64,000 nucleotides of DNA. Origin: Flavobacterium sp. GTDB lineage: Bacteria; Bacteroidota; Bacteroidia; Flavobacteriales; Flavobacteriaceae. A program made the translations under genes and the position numbers. The stretch's first letter is position 1. Every line of letters begins with the position of its first letter. The notes below the pieces were generated by a model that was not told the origin of the DNA, ran no database searches, and saw nothing but the letters and a program-made list of their open reading frames with translations. Below, piece after piece: positions 1 to 9,106 of this stretch. Where the stretch lies: NCBI RefSeq assembly GCF_027484205.1, contig NZ_JAIXUB010000024.1:248001-312000 (forward strand). The letters run 5' to 3'.

Positions 1-3000
1 TAGAATTGAGGCAATTATTGGAGTAGGAACTATATTGACTACAAAATCACTTTCATCAGTACAATTAATTCTTTCACCAGATTGAATAAAAATATAAATG
101 GTTTGGGTTACGTTTATTACAGTTCCAGCAACAAGTTCTATTCCTGTGCCAAAAGGACCATTGGGCTGCGTATAGTATTTATTATTTCCAGTAAGCGCAG
201 GTAAAACATAGCTGTCACAAGCGGTAACATCATTAGCTTCAAAAGCATCAATTGAAAAGATATTTAATTGAAAACTAGTTTGCGCAGGGCAACCATTTTC
301 TATAGCATAAATGTAAATTAATTGTGACGTTGTTAATACATCACCACCATTCATTTGTGTTCCGCCACCATTTGGTTGTGTAAAATAATTTCCATTAGCT
401 AAATTGGTTAAAGTGTAAGAATGGCAAGCATCAATATCAGATCGATTATCTAAAATAGGTCTTTGATAAACAGTAACATCAAAAGTAATTTCGTTTTGGC
501 AACCAGCATTATCAGAAACAAAAATGTAAATGGTTTGTGAAGTTGTTAAAACATCTCCTGCAAATAAAGCTGTTCCAGTTCCATTGCTTCCTGTAAAATA
601 ATTTCCAACAGGAATTGAAGGTAAAACATAGTTCTCACAACCTGATGTTATGGTTGGAGCAGTTAATGTAGGTAAAACAATACTTACGGTAAAGTTATAA
701 TTATCAGTACAGTTAGGTGGCGATTGTGATACAGCATAAACATATATTGTTTGATTAGTATTTATAAAAGTTCCAGCAGGAATTTGAGTTCCCATTCCCA
801 TTGGTTCAGTAAAATAATTACCCACATTTAAGTTGGGTAAAGTATAGCCTACACATTCAGTAACATCAGTTGGAAAGTTTATTCCAATGACAACTTCAAA
901 ACTTGATTCGCTAGTACAAACAGAATTTTGACCAAATATATATACCGTTTGCGAACTTGTAATGGCAGTTCCAACAGCTAATTGATTCCCACCACCATTT
1001 GGAGCATCATAATAATTTCCGTAACTTAAAGGTTGTAAAATAAAAGAAGTACAATCAAAACCATTTTGAAGAATTGGAACGTCTTGTCTTTCAATTATTG
1101 TAATACTAAATGGTAAATCTATCAAACAGCTAGGATCAGTTTCAGAAATAAAATAAAAGTAAACCGTTTGAGTAGTTGTAATAGCACTGCCTTCAGAAAG
1201 TTCTGTTCCACCACCATTTGGTGCGGTAAAATAACCACCAAATTCAACTCCTGGTAATGAATAACTTTCGCAATAATCACCTGATTCAATAGGTAGATCT
1301 TCTGGTTTCACAATGATAACTCTAAAGCTACTTTCGTTTTTACAAAATGGAGGTAAAGTTCCAGCATTATAGATATAAACGGTTTGGGTTTCTGTAATAA
1401 CATCTCCAGCAAATAAAGCCGTACCGCCACCATTTGCAGCAGTAAAGTAATTTCCATTTGTAATAGGTTGCAATACATAATTATCGCATACAATTACATC
1501 TTCAAGCTCGTCAACAACTGGCAACGATGAAACATTCAAGTTTACACTTGTCAAACTAAAACAACTAGAATCTGTTATTAATTGCACTCTAATATGAATT
1601 GTTGTTCCTGAAGTTATGAAAATATTATTTGGTGAAGCATTACTTCCTGAACTTGCATCAGCTAATGAATTGTAATAAGAAACAGAATAAATATCACCTG
1701 ACTGACCATTTAAAACACTTAAACTTATCGGATTTAAATTGAAAGTGGCCTCACCTGAACCAAACGTAGATTCACACAAATTAATATCTAAAGGTTGTGT
1801 TGCTGTTGGTGGTGGAGAAAGTAATAATTCAAATGATTTTACTGTAAAGCATGAACTATTTTCTTTATTAATTCTTACATAAATAGTTTGATTTCCTGCA
1901 GACGAATATGTTGATGGAAGTACATTTGTGTTATTGTTTGCATGCAATAAACTTGCGTGATATGAAATTGTAACTCCAGGATTTAATCCTGCAGTAACTA
2001 CAGCAGTATTTTGTGCTAAATTATAATTGTAGCTAGCCAAACCTGTGTCACACAAAAACAAATCAATTGGTTCAGGAGTTATATATTCAGGAGTGAATTC
2101 AACAACTATTGAATCAGTTATGGTTTCACACGTAAAAGTAATATTAGTATATTCTAAAGTATAAGTTCCTGGTTGTGTAACGGTTAAATTTGGACCAGTT
2201 TCTCCTGCAAGTGTTACACCATCTTTTTTCCAAACAAAAGTAAAATTAGATGGATTTAAGTTAGATTCAATCACCTCTGAAGTTCCAAAACAAACCGCAG
2301 TATTATTTGCAATGGTTAAATCTGCACCCAAAACTTCTTGACCAAGATTAAAGCTGTTTGAAGATAAAAATATTGCTGAGTCGGATAAAATATCTGTTCT
2401 ATCTGCAATTACAAGTTTAATTTTATAAAGTGTACCAGGAACTAATGTTGATGATGCATTTAAAACAACAGTTTGACCATTAAAATTTATGGGAGACGAA
2501 CTTGCATTTGAACCACCATTAAAAGTTCCAAAGAAGGAAGGATTTACAGATTCACAACCAGAGTTATAAAGAAAATCTCTAATAGTTACAACAGAAATTG
2601 GAGTAGAAGTTCCTGGAACAACTGCTAAATTTGTGGTTACTCCTGTTGACATATTCGTCAATAAAAAAGCAAAAGCATCAGAAAACTGACATTGAAAATT
2701 ACCATATTCTTCAGATGCAAATAGGAAATCAAAATCGAAATGAGGTGATAATGGCGTAAATTCAAATTCTAAAACGGTAGCATTTACAGAATTCATAGTA
2801 ATTCCTGATGCTGCTAATGTTGATTCTAAGGTAGAATCTCCTGGCCAAGAAGTTGAACCGTCATTTAACATTGTTAAATTTGGTCCGGGTGCATTTAAGA
2901 TATTTCCTGTACTTAAAATTACACCACTTTGCATTGGAAAATTCGGATTAGTATTCTGAAAATAACCAATTCCGTTAGAAGAACCAAAGTTTGTTCCCGT

Positions 3001-3156
3001 ACTCCAAGTTATATTATTTGCGGTAATACATGGTGAATTAATCAAAACATTATTGACTAATTGAGGAACTGTATACGTACTTGTATCAACTGTAATAACT
3101 TGAGAAAAAACAGTTGAACAAGAAAAAAGTATTAGTAGGGTTAATAATTTTTTCAT
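1..3156 (-). CDS. Choice-of-anchor L surface protein with tandem repeats (partial, C-terminus outside window)
   Basis: A minus-strand frame opens at ATG 3156 and stays open for 1052 codons to the window edge, so the C-terminus is missing. The N-terminus is a Sec signal peptide (MKKLLTLLILFSCSTVFSQ). Residues of about 20-280 resemble the choice-of-anchor L domain of Bacteroidota surface proteins, including the FASEEYG segment. Further on are Ig/PKD-like stretches, then from about residue 555 a run of cysteine-containing units of about 70 residues with recurring tqTIYIYA-like and LP-like motifs. Proteins of this build normally end in a T9SS type B (gliding-motility-associated) sorting domain; that is an inference because the end is not visible. 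The likely role is a secreted adhesin or matrix protein. No catalytic motif was seen. Confidence 0.8.
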   Translation of the reverse strand, partial: MKKLLTLLILFSCSTVFSQVITVDTSTYTVPQLVNNVLINSPCITANNITWSTGTNFGSSNGIGYFQNTNPNFPMQSGVILSTGNILNAPGPNLTMLNDGSTSWPGDSTLESTLAASGITMNSVNATVLEFEFTPLSPHFDFDFLFASEEYGNFQCQFSDAFAFLLTNMSTGVTTNLAVVPGTSTPISVVTIRDFLYNSGCESVNPSFFGTFNGGSNASSSPINFNGQTVVLNASSTLVPGTLYKIKLVIADRTDILSDSAIFLSSNSFNLGQEVLGADLTIANNTAVCFGTSEVIESNLNPSNFTFVWKKDGVTLAGETGPNLTVTQPGTYTLEYTNITFTCETITDSIVVEFTPEYITPEPIDLFLCDTGLASYNYNLAQNTAVVTAGLNPGVTISYHASLLHANNNTNVLPSTYSSAGNQTIYVRINKENSSCFTVKSFELLLSPPPTATQPLDINLCESTFGSGEATFNLNPISLSVLNGQSGDIYSVSYYNSLADASSGSNASPNNIFITSGTTIHIRVQLITDSSCFSLTSVNLNVSSLPVVDELEDVIVCDNYVLQPITNGNYFTAANGGGTALFAGDVITETQTVYIYNAGTLPPFCKNESSFRVIIVKPEDLPIESGDYCESYSLPGVEFGGYFTAPNGGGTELSEGSAITTTQTVYFYFISETDPSCLIDLPFSITIIERQDVPILQNGFDCTSFILQPLSYGNYYDAPNGGGNQLAVGTAITSSQTVYIFGQNSVCTSESSFEVVIGINFPTDVTECVGYTLPNLNVGNYFTEPMGMGTQIPAGTFINTNQTIYVYAVSQSPPNCTDNYNFTVSIVLPTLTAPTITSGCENYVLPSIPVGNYFTGSNGTGTALFAGDVLTTSQTIYIFVSDNAGCQNEITFDVTVYQRPILDNRSDIDACHSYTLTNLANGNYFTQPNGGGTQMNGGDVLTTSQLIYIYAIENGCPAQTSFQLNIFSIDAFEANDVTACDSYVLPALTGNNKYYTQPNGPFGTGIELVAGTVINVTQTIYIFIQSGERINCTDESDFVVNIVPTPIIASIL
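80..1500 (-). repeat. Seven in-frame protein-coding repeats, period about 210 bp
   Basis: Within the partial surface-protein gene, a phrase related to CCACCATTTGG followed by GTAAAATAATTTCC recurs near 155, 366, 572, 790, 995, 1212 and 1426. A phrase related to ATAAAYGGTTTG sits at matching offsets. The spacing is 205-218 bp, so each unit is about 70 residues. The units are diverged, so these are protein-domain repeats, not a CRISPR array or satellite. More degenerate units may continue to about 1,900. Confidence 0.75.
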
Positions 3157-3479
3157 TTTTCATTATTTAAATATTTGATTTGGACAGAATAATATTACTA
3201 ATAAATCCGATTAAATGCAAATAAAATCGACAAAAATCATTATTTAGTAGTTTTTTATTGGTATTATCTTACGTAAATTTTTTATTTTGTAATTAAAATC
3301 TTATTGCTTTTTTATTAAGTTTTAACATTGAATTATTCAATTGGTACCAATGATTTTTTTATTTATTCAAATTTAATTTACAGATTATATTTAAAATTCA
3401 AAAATTAGATGAGTGGAAACAATTTCACTTTAAGTTGTTGTTTTTGAAGGTTAAAGGTTTTTATAATAAGTTCAGTTTT

Positions 3480-3496
3480 ATATCCAATTTGGATAT
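3480..3496. promoter_or_regulatory. Perfect 17-bp palindrome, possible operator
   Basis: ATATCCAATTTGGATAT is an exact dyad about a central T. It is about 310 bp upstream of argS and 325 bp upstream of the divergent surface-protein gene. No adjacent promoter box was recognised, so it could be a regulator site or chance in AT-rich sequence. Confidence 0.3.
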
Positions 3497-3759
3497 GACA
3501 ATCTACTTTCATGTATTGTTATGTTCTTTTAGGACTATTTTGCAATCTTCAAATTTTATTTACACATTAAATTGATATACTTTAAGAAAATAGTTATCAA
3601 GAATTTCTTTTTTAAATTTTTTAAGAAACTGTAATCGTAAATAGATTTTATTTCAAAAAAAGGTGACATAATTGACTATAGACTCTGAAAACTTATATTA
3701 TAAAGAATTCTAATTTGTTTTTATCTGCTGTAAAAAAGAAAGATTTTGCAATTAAATTC

Positions 3760-3767
3760 TATCTTTG
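3760..3767 (+). promoter_or_regulatory. argS promoter, Bacteroidota -7 box
   Basis: TATCTTTG matches the Bacteroidota sigma-A -7 consensus TAnnTTTG and lies 22 nt before the argS ATG. It sits downstream of an in-frame TTG at 3715, so it argues for the internal ATG as the real start. No -33 TTTG at usual spacing is evident. Confidence 0.6.
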
Positions 3768-3789
3768 CAGTCTTAAAAAAATAATTAAA

Positions 3790-5568
3790 ATGTCACTACA
3801 AGAAATCTTAAATCCGTTTATTAAAGAAGCTATTCAAAAAACCTTCGATGTAACTATCGAAAAAATTGAATTTCAAGCTACTAGGAAAGATTTTGAAGGT
3901 GATATTACTATGGTTATTTTCCCTTTATTGAAAGTAATTAAAGGCAATCCTGTCGAAATTGGAACAAAAATAGGAACGTATTTAGTTGAAAATGTTGCCC
4001 AAGTTGAAAAATTTAATGTGGTTGCAGGATTTTTGAATATCGTAATTTCCGATGCTTATTATGTAGATTTTTTCAACCAAATTTATACTAACAACAAGTT
4101 TGGTTTTGTAGAACAATCTAATACTGATAAGGCAGTTATGGTAGAATATTCTTCACCAAATACTAATAAACCTTTACACCTTGGTCATGTTCGTAACAAT
4201 CTTTTAGGATATTCTGTTGCTGAAATTATAAAAGCGTCAGGAAAGAAAGTTTATAAAACACAAATCATCAACGATAGAGGAATTCACATCTGTAAATCGA
4301 TGTTGGCTTGGCAGAAATTTGGTAACGGACAAACTCCAGAGACTTCAGGTTTAAAAGGAGATAAGCTAGTTGGAAATTTTTATGTTGCTTTTGATAAAGA
4401 ATATAAAGCACAAATTAGTGCTTTAATCTCAGAAGGAAAAACAGAAGAGGAAGCAAAGAAAACTGCTCCTATTATTCAAGAAGCGCAACAAATGCTTTTA
4501 GATTGGGAAGCAGGAAAACCAGAAGTTATTGCGCTTTGGAAAACCATGAACCAATGGGTTTATGATGGATTTGCTCTAACCTATAAAAATTTAGGAGTTG
4601 ATTTTGATAGTTACTATTATGAATCAAATACTTATTTATTAGGGAAAGAAGTAGTTCAATTTGGATTAGAAAAAGGAATTTTCGAGAAAGATCCTGATGG
4701 TTCAGTTTGGATTGATTTGACACCTGATGGTTTGGACAGAAAAATTGTGCTACGATCTGATGGAACTGCCGTTTACATGACGCAAGATATTGGAACTGCA
4801 ATTCAGCGTGTAAAAGATTTTTCCGATGTTGGTGGAATGGTTTATACTGTTGGAAATGAGCAGGATTATCATTTTAAAGTATTGTTTTTAATTCTGAAAA
4901 AATTAGGATTTGATTGGGCAGAAAGTCTATATCATTTATCTTATGGAATGGTGGAATTACCTTCTGGTAAAATGAAATCTCGTGAAGGTACTGTTGTTGA
5001 TGCTGATGATTTGATGGAAGAAATGACCGCAACGGCCAAATCAATTTCGGAAGAATTAGGGAAACTTGATGGTTACACCACAGAAGAAAAAGAAAACTTG
5101 TATAAAACAATAGGACTTGGTGCATTGAAATATTTTATGCTGAAAGTAGATCCAAAAAAATCAATGCTTTTCAATCCTGAAGAATCAGTAGATTTTGCCG
5201 GAAATACCGGACCATTTATTCAATATACGTACGCTCGTATTCAATCTATTTTGCGTAAAGCCGATTTTGATTTTGTTTCACAAAGTGCAGTCGAAGTGCT
5301 TCATCCAAAAGAAAAAGAATTACTAAAACAATTGGAATTATTTCCTGAAGTGATTCAAAATGCGGCACAAAATCACAGTCCAGCTTTGGTTGCAAATTAT
5401 ACGTATGAATTAGTAAAAGAATTCAATTCGTTTTATCAAAATGTTTCTATCCTTGGAGAAGAAAATCAAAATATAAAAGTATTTAGAGTGCAACTTTCTA
5501 AAAAAGTAGCCGATACTATAAAATTAGCATTTTGCTTATTAGGAATTGAAGTTCCTGAAAGAATGTAA
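3790..5568 (+). CDS. argS: Arginyl-tRNA synthetase
   Basis: A cytoplasmic class I aminoacyl-tRNA synthetase of 592 aa that charges tRNA-Arg. The HIGH-type motif is HLGH at residues 130-133 (within NTNKPLHLGHVRN), and the KMSKS-equivalent is KMKS at about 394, followed by REGT. The N-terminal arginyl-tRNA additive domain occupies about 1-85, and the C-terminal DALR anticodon-binding domain carries the FIQYTYARIQS segment. The frame stays open upstream to a TTG at 3715, but that 25-residue extension is not family-like and would start upstream of the promoter box, so ATG 3790 is chosen. It is monocistronic and ends at a strong hairpin. Confidence 0.97.
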   Translation: MSLQEILNPFIKEAIQKTFDVTIEKIEFQATRKDFEGDITMVIFPLLKVIKGNPVEIGTKIGTYLVENVAQVEKFNVVAGFLNIVISDAYYVDFFNQIYTNNKFGFVEQSNTDKAVMVEYSSPNTNKPLHLGHVRNNLLGYSVAEIIKASGKKVYKTQIINDRGIHICKSMLAWQKFGNGQTPETSGLKGDKLVGNFYVAFDKEYKAQISALISEGKTEEEAKKTAPIIQEAQQMLLDWEAGKPEVIALWKTMNQWVYDGFALTYKNLGVDFDSYYYESNTYLLGKEVVQFGLEKGIFEKDPDGSVWIDLTPDGLDRKIVLRSDGTAVYMTQDIGTAIQRVKDFSDVGGMVYTVGNEQDYHFKVLFLILKKLGFDWAESLYHLSYGMVELPSGKMKSREGTVVDADDLMEEMTATAKSISEELGKLDGYTTEEKENLYKTIGLGALKYFMLKVDPKKSMLFNPEESVDFAGNTGPFIQYTYARIQSILRKADFDFVSQSAVEVLHPKEKELLKQLELFPEVIQNAAQNHSPALVANYTYELVKEFNSFYQNVSILGEENQNIKVFRVQLSKKVADTIKLAFCLLGIEVPERM

Positions 5569-5574
5569 AAAAAG

Positions 5575-5600
5575 AAAGGTTAGAGGAAATTCTAACCTTT
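5575..5600. terminator. Bidirectional rho-independent terminator
   Basis: A perfect 10-bp stem (AAAGGTTAGA, loop GGAAAT, TCTAACCTTT) is followed by T-rich sequence on one strand and A-rich on the other. It lies between the convergent argS and TonB receptor genes and can serve both. Confidence 0.85.
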
Positions 5601-5606
5601 TTTCTT

Positions 5607-8153
5607 TTAAAAACTATACCTCAAAAAAGCGTTTAAAGTTCGTTCTAAAGAATAAGTATTTATTTGTTCAATAGAATTCGTGTTCTGATTGATTCTATAA
5701 TTTTGATTAATTACATTCTTTGAATCTAAGATGTTCTGAATAGAAAAACCACTTACGACTTCTGAGTTTTTAGAAATTTTAAATCCTTTACTTGCTGAGA
5801 AATTCAATTGAAAGTAATTTTCTAAATGAGTTGAATTAGGAAATTGATAAGCAATTTCTTGCTCGTTTTCAGCATTTATAACTGGTGTTGGACTTGACGG
5901 AATCGTATTTGGTTTTCCTGTAAACCATCTTGAACCAAGTGCTAATTTTAGTTTTTTATAATCATAAATCACAGCCATTCCTATATTGTGATTGATTTCA
6001 AAATTATTTGGAAAAGCATTGTTTGAAAAACTTTTAAACTCATAGTTGTTATCAGTGTAGGAATAAGTCAACCAAGTTGTAAAGTTTTTAACTTGTTTTT
6101 GTACTAAAAATTCCGAACCAATAATGGTGTAGTTTCCATTTATTCTGATAAACTCTAACTGATTTTGAAAACCTTGACTTCTGCTTGTAATTCCGTTAAC
6201 CGATTTATAAAAATTATCTAAAGTCAGTAACCAATTATTTTTCTTGAAAGTAAATCCAACTGAAATTTGATTGTTTTTAATAATTGGAATGGATTCATTG
6301 TTAGCTAAAATCCAACGACGTTTTTCTATGCCAAGAAAATCTTGTTGCAAATCAACTACTTGTGAGGTAACTTGACTTTTTCTTTCGGCTAAAATTTCGG
6401 TTTGAAATGATTTGTTAAAGGCAAAATTGAACTGTAAACGTGGTTCAAAAATAAATTCTTTAAAATCTTGAATGTAGTTTTGTCTAATTCCAATATTGGT
6501 TTTTAGTTTATTGTTTTTGGAAGTATATTGTAACTCGGCAATGGTAGCATGAATCAATAAAACATTTTTAATTTTCCTGAAAAAAACAGGTGAATTAATT
6601 TCATCTAGGTTTCTAATTCCAATTTCATTAAACTGATAACCATTATTGAATCTCAAAGTTTTTGATAATTGATGCACGTTTTTTAATCGGAAACCTGTGT
6701 CTAGAATGGAGTTTTCTTGATTGAAAATTTGATTGCTTTCAATGTTTTCGTTTTCAGATGTGATTTTATAAAACGAACCATAGCCATTCATTTCAGTTTG
6801 AAAATTTTTATTCCAATTGATTTTTAAAGTTATATTTCCACCAAGAGTTTTTTGTTCAAGGCAACTGTATTTTGAAATTGTGGTAGCGTTTTCAACTTTA
6901 CTCTCTTTTAGATCAAGTGAGTTGTCTATAGAAATTCCATCAATGGATAAATCTATTTTTTTTCCAATTTTTTGTCTAAATTGAACTGTGAAATCATAAA
7001 AATAAAATTTTTCATCATTTGAATAATTAATCATTTCATTGTTAGTCAAATTAGTTACAGCAGTATTTTGAAAAATTCTATTGTAATAATTTTTATAGGT
7101 TGGTGTGTCAATTAAATCAGTGTAAGAGCGACGTCCACTGATTTCTAAATTGGAGGATTTTGAAGTTTTAATTTTGGCGTAAGCATCAACATTTATCATG
7201 TTTAAACCAATGGAAGCATTACTATTTTCAACATTTGTAGAATGTGTAGAAATATCAATTACACTGGAAACACTTTCGCCGTAAAAAGGTGAACTTCCGT
7301 TTTTAGTGATTTTAATATTTTGAGCTAAATTTGGATTTAAAGCAGAAATTAACCCAAAAAAATGTCCCGTTTGAAACAATCGAATACCATTCCAAAGGAA
7401 TAAATTTTGATCATGCGTTCCGCCACGAACATTTAGATTTGAAACGGTTTCGTCTGTACTTGCAACTCCAGGAATTTGTTTTAAAGTTTCAAAAACATCA
7501 GGTTCAGTCAAGCCAGGAAGCAATCCAAAACGTTTTGGTTTTATTTCAAAAGTGCCATCCGTTTTTTTAGAAATACCTTTTGTTAAATAGGTTTGTGCAA
7601 CAACTTCTTCAATTTCATTTAAGGAAGGTTTTAAAACTATTTTTGGACAATTTTCTGTGTAAAGTTCTTCGGGTTGAAGTTGTAATTTTTGAAAATTTAC
7701 GTGTGAAATTTCAATTGTATTTGGCGATTTTATTGTGATTTCAAAATAACCTTTCTCATTGGAAGAAGTCGTATAATTTGTTTCAATGATTTTGATATTT
7801 GCAAATTCAACAGGTTGATTTGTAATTTCATCAAATAAAAATCCGCATAAAGGTTTGTCTAATTTTTGATTGTTTACAACGGAAATATAATTGTTTGAAA
7901 TGAATTTGAATTGCAGTTGCGTTTTTTCTGAAATGTATTCTAATTTCTTTTTTAAAGAAAGATTATTTTTGGGTGGAATAATTTTGAAAATGGCAATTTC
8001 ATCTTCAATGTAATTCAAGGTTACATTATCTTTTTTAGCAATATTTTCAAAAACAGTTTTCAATAAAACGGCTTTGTCTTTGTCTTGAGCGTGCAAACTC
8101 AAAGCAAAGACAAAACACACAAACAAACATGAAATTATTTTATTTATTTTCAC
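5607..8153 (-). CDS. FecA-like TonB-dependent outer-membrane receptor
   Basis: 848 aa. After a signal peptide (about 1-22, cleaved near LHAQ), residues of about 28-95 look like the secretin/TonB N-terminal signalling domain of transducing receptors. A carboxypeptidase-regulatory-like domain follows at about 100-180, then a plug at about 200-330 with LKQIPGV and NVRGGTHDQN. A long beta-barrel ends in a terminal aromatic (RYSF). The start is GTG at 8153, overlapping the fecR stop by 4 nt (GTGA), which implies translational coupling. With an anti-sigma and a sigma factor upstream, the protein fits a FecIRA-type cascade in which ligand binding at the surface releases the sigma factor. The substrate is not predictable from sequence. 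Confidence 0.88.
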   Translation of the reverse strand: MKINKIISCLFVCFVFALSLHAQDKDKAVLLKTVFENIAKKDNVTLNYIEDEIAIFKIIPPKNNLSLKKKLEYISEKTQLQFKFISNNYISVVNNQKLDKPLCGFLFDEITNQPVEFANIKIIETNYTTSSNEKGYFEITIKSPNTIEISHVNFQKLQLQPEELYTENCPKIVLKPSLNEIEEVVAQTYLTKGISKKTDGTFEIKPKRFGLLPGLTEPDVFETLKQIPGVASTDETVSNLNVRGGTHDQNLFLWNGIRLFQTGHFFGLISALNPNLAQNIKITKNGSSPFYGESVSSVIDISTHSTNVENSNASIGLNMINVDAYAKIKTSKSSNLEISGRRSYTDLIDTPTYKNYYNRIFQNTAVTNLTNNEMINYSNDEKFYFYDFTVQFRQKIGKKIDLSIDGISIDNSLDLKESKVENATTISKYSCLEQKTLGGNITLKINWNKNFQTEMNGYGSFYKITSENENIESNQIFNQENSILDTGFRLKNVHQLSKTLRFNNGYQFNEIGIRNLDEINSPVFFRKIKNVLLIHATIAELQYTSKNNKLKTNIGIRQNYIQDFKEFIFEPRLQFNFAFNKSFQTEILAERKSQVTSQVVDLQQDFLGIEKRRWILANNESIPIIKNNQISVGFTFKKNNWLLTLDNFYKSVNGITSRSQGFQNQLEFIRINGNYTIIGSEFLVQKQVKNFTTWLTYSYTDNNYEFKSFSNNAFPNNFEINHNIGMAVIYDYKKLKLALGSRWFTGKPNTIPSSPTPVINAENEQEIAYQFPNSTHLENYFQLNFSASKGFKISKNSEVVSGFSIQNILDSKNVINQNYRINQNTNSIEQINTYSLERTLNAFLRYSF

Positions 8154-9055
8154 TTTATTTCTTCAATAACATATTTTGAATTTGTTGATTTTGAATATTT
8201 TAAGTGATAGATTGATGTCAAGGATTGCAATGCAACATCAATATTATTAGAAGGTATTTTTCCCGAAAATAATTGTTCTGAGTTTACTTTTGTTGCATCA
8301 ATTGTAATGTCATATTGTCTTTGAATTTCTTCTAAAACATTAACCAATTTTTCTTTTTCAAAAAGCATTTCATTTGATGTCCAAAGCGGTTTTGAATCTG
8401 AAACAGTTTGCTCAATAATTTTCACATCATTTTCAAAAGAAACTGTCTTTCCTTTAGTTAAAACGACTTCTTGATTTTTATAATTAACTTTTACTCTTCC
8501 TTCAAAACAAGTAACATCAAAACGATTATTTCTTGCTTTTACATTAAATTGTGTTCCAAGAACGGCAACTTTTCCAAGAGTTGTATTGACTTCGAATTTT
8601 TTCCCTTTGGCAACTTTAAAATACGCTTCACCATCTAAATTTAGATTTCTGTTTTCATCCCAATTCCATTTTTTATACTCAATTTCTGAACCCGAATTCA
8701 AGGTAACTTCAGAATTGTCAGGCAATAAAAATGTGGTTTGTTTTCCGTTTAAAGCCACTTCATTGGAACTTGAAAAGGTATTAAAAGTAAATAGTAATCC
8801 TAAACCAATAACTAACACAGCAGCAATTCTTAAAAACCAATTTGGTTTCAGGTCAATTACTTTTGGAGTTTTATTTTTAGCCGCAATTACATTTGATAAT
8901 ACTTTTTCACCATCAAAATTAGGAGTTTCTAATTGTGATGAATAATTTTTTATCTTTTCATATAATTGATAATCTGCTTCAGCTTGAAATTCTTTCAATT
9001 CAGCATCGGTCATTTCTCCACTAAGCCATTTCGCTAATTTGTAATTTTCTTCCAT
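8150..9055 (-). CDS. FecR family anti-sigma factor
   Basis: 301 aa. The N-terminal cytoplasmic helical segment (about 1-70) should bind the ECF sigma factor. A single membrane helix follows at about 73-92 (FLRIAAVLVIGLGLLFTF), then a periplasmic FecR domain at about 100-205 with the family phrases LPDNSEVTLNSGS and VLGTQFNVKA. A C-terminal DUF4974-type region spans about 225-300. It would carry the signal from the coupled TonB receptor downstream to the sigma factor encoded at 10747-11268. A T9SS protein gene separates it from the sigma gene, which is unusual for this pair. Confidence 0.93.
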   Translation of the reverse strand: MEENYKLAKWLSGEMTDAELKEFQAEADYQLYEKIKNYSSQLETPNFDGEKVLSNVIAAKNKTPKVIDLKPNWFLRIAAVLVIGLGLLFTFNTFSSSNEVALNGKQTTFLLPDNSEVTLNSGSEIEYKKWNWDENRNLNLDGEAYFKVAKGKKFEVNTTLGKVAVLGTQFNVKARNNRFDVTCFEGRVKVNYKNQEVVLTKGKTVSFENDVKIIEQTVSDSKPLWTSNEMLFEKEKLVNVLEEIQRQYDITIDATKVNSEQLFSGKIPSNNIDVALQSLTSIYHLKYSKSTNSKYVIEEIK

Positions 9056-9106
9056 AGTTTTTCTTCTATTCGAAAGTATTAAATAATTTTATGATAAACA
9101 ATGTAC

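Larger units (their letters stand above)
3157..3789. other. Intergenic region between the surface protein and argS
   Basis: This stretch is very AT-rich and contains no convincing gene on either strand. It holds the argS promoter near its right end (box at 3760-3767) and a perfect 17-bp palindrome at 3480-3496. Nothing recognisable as a structured RNA was found. Confidence 0.6.

Noticed and set aside
80..1500. Regularly spaced repeats as a CRISPR array
   Set aside because: The period is about 210 bp, repeats are diverged and in frame within one long coding sequence; no cas genes are nearby.
3269..3277. TTACGTAAA near 3.27 kb as another operator of the two-component regulator
   Set aside because: It lacks the CACGTA-N4-TACGTR spacing and the TAAAAA prefix, and no -7 box follows at 22 nt.
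3715..3789. N-terminal extension of argS from a TTG codon
   Set aside because: The 25 extra residues are not family-like, and the -7 promoter box at 3760-3767 lies inside the extension; ATG 3790 is the better start.
8586..8945. Long antisense open frame within the fecR gene
   Set aside because: It is a shadow of the real minus-strand frame, with no start-site signal or recognisable domain.
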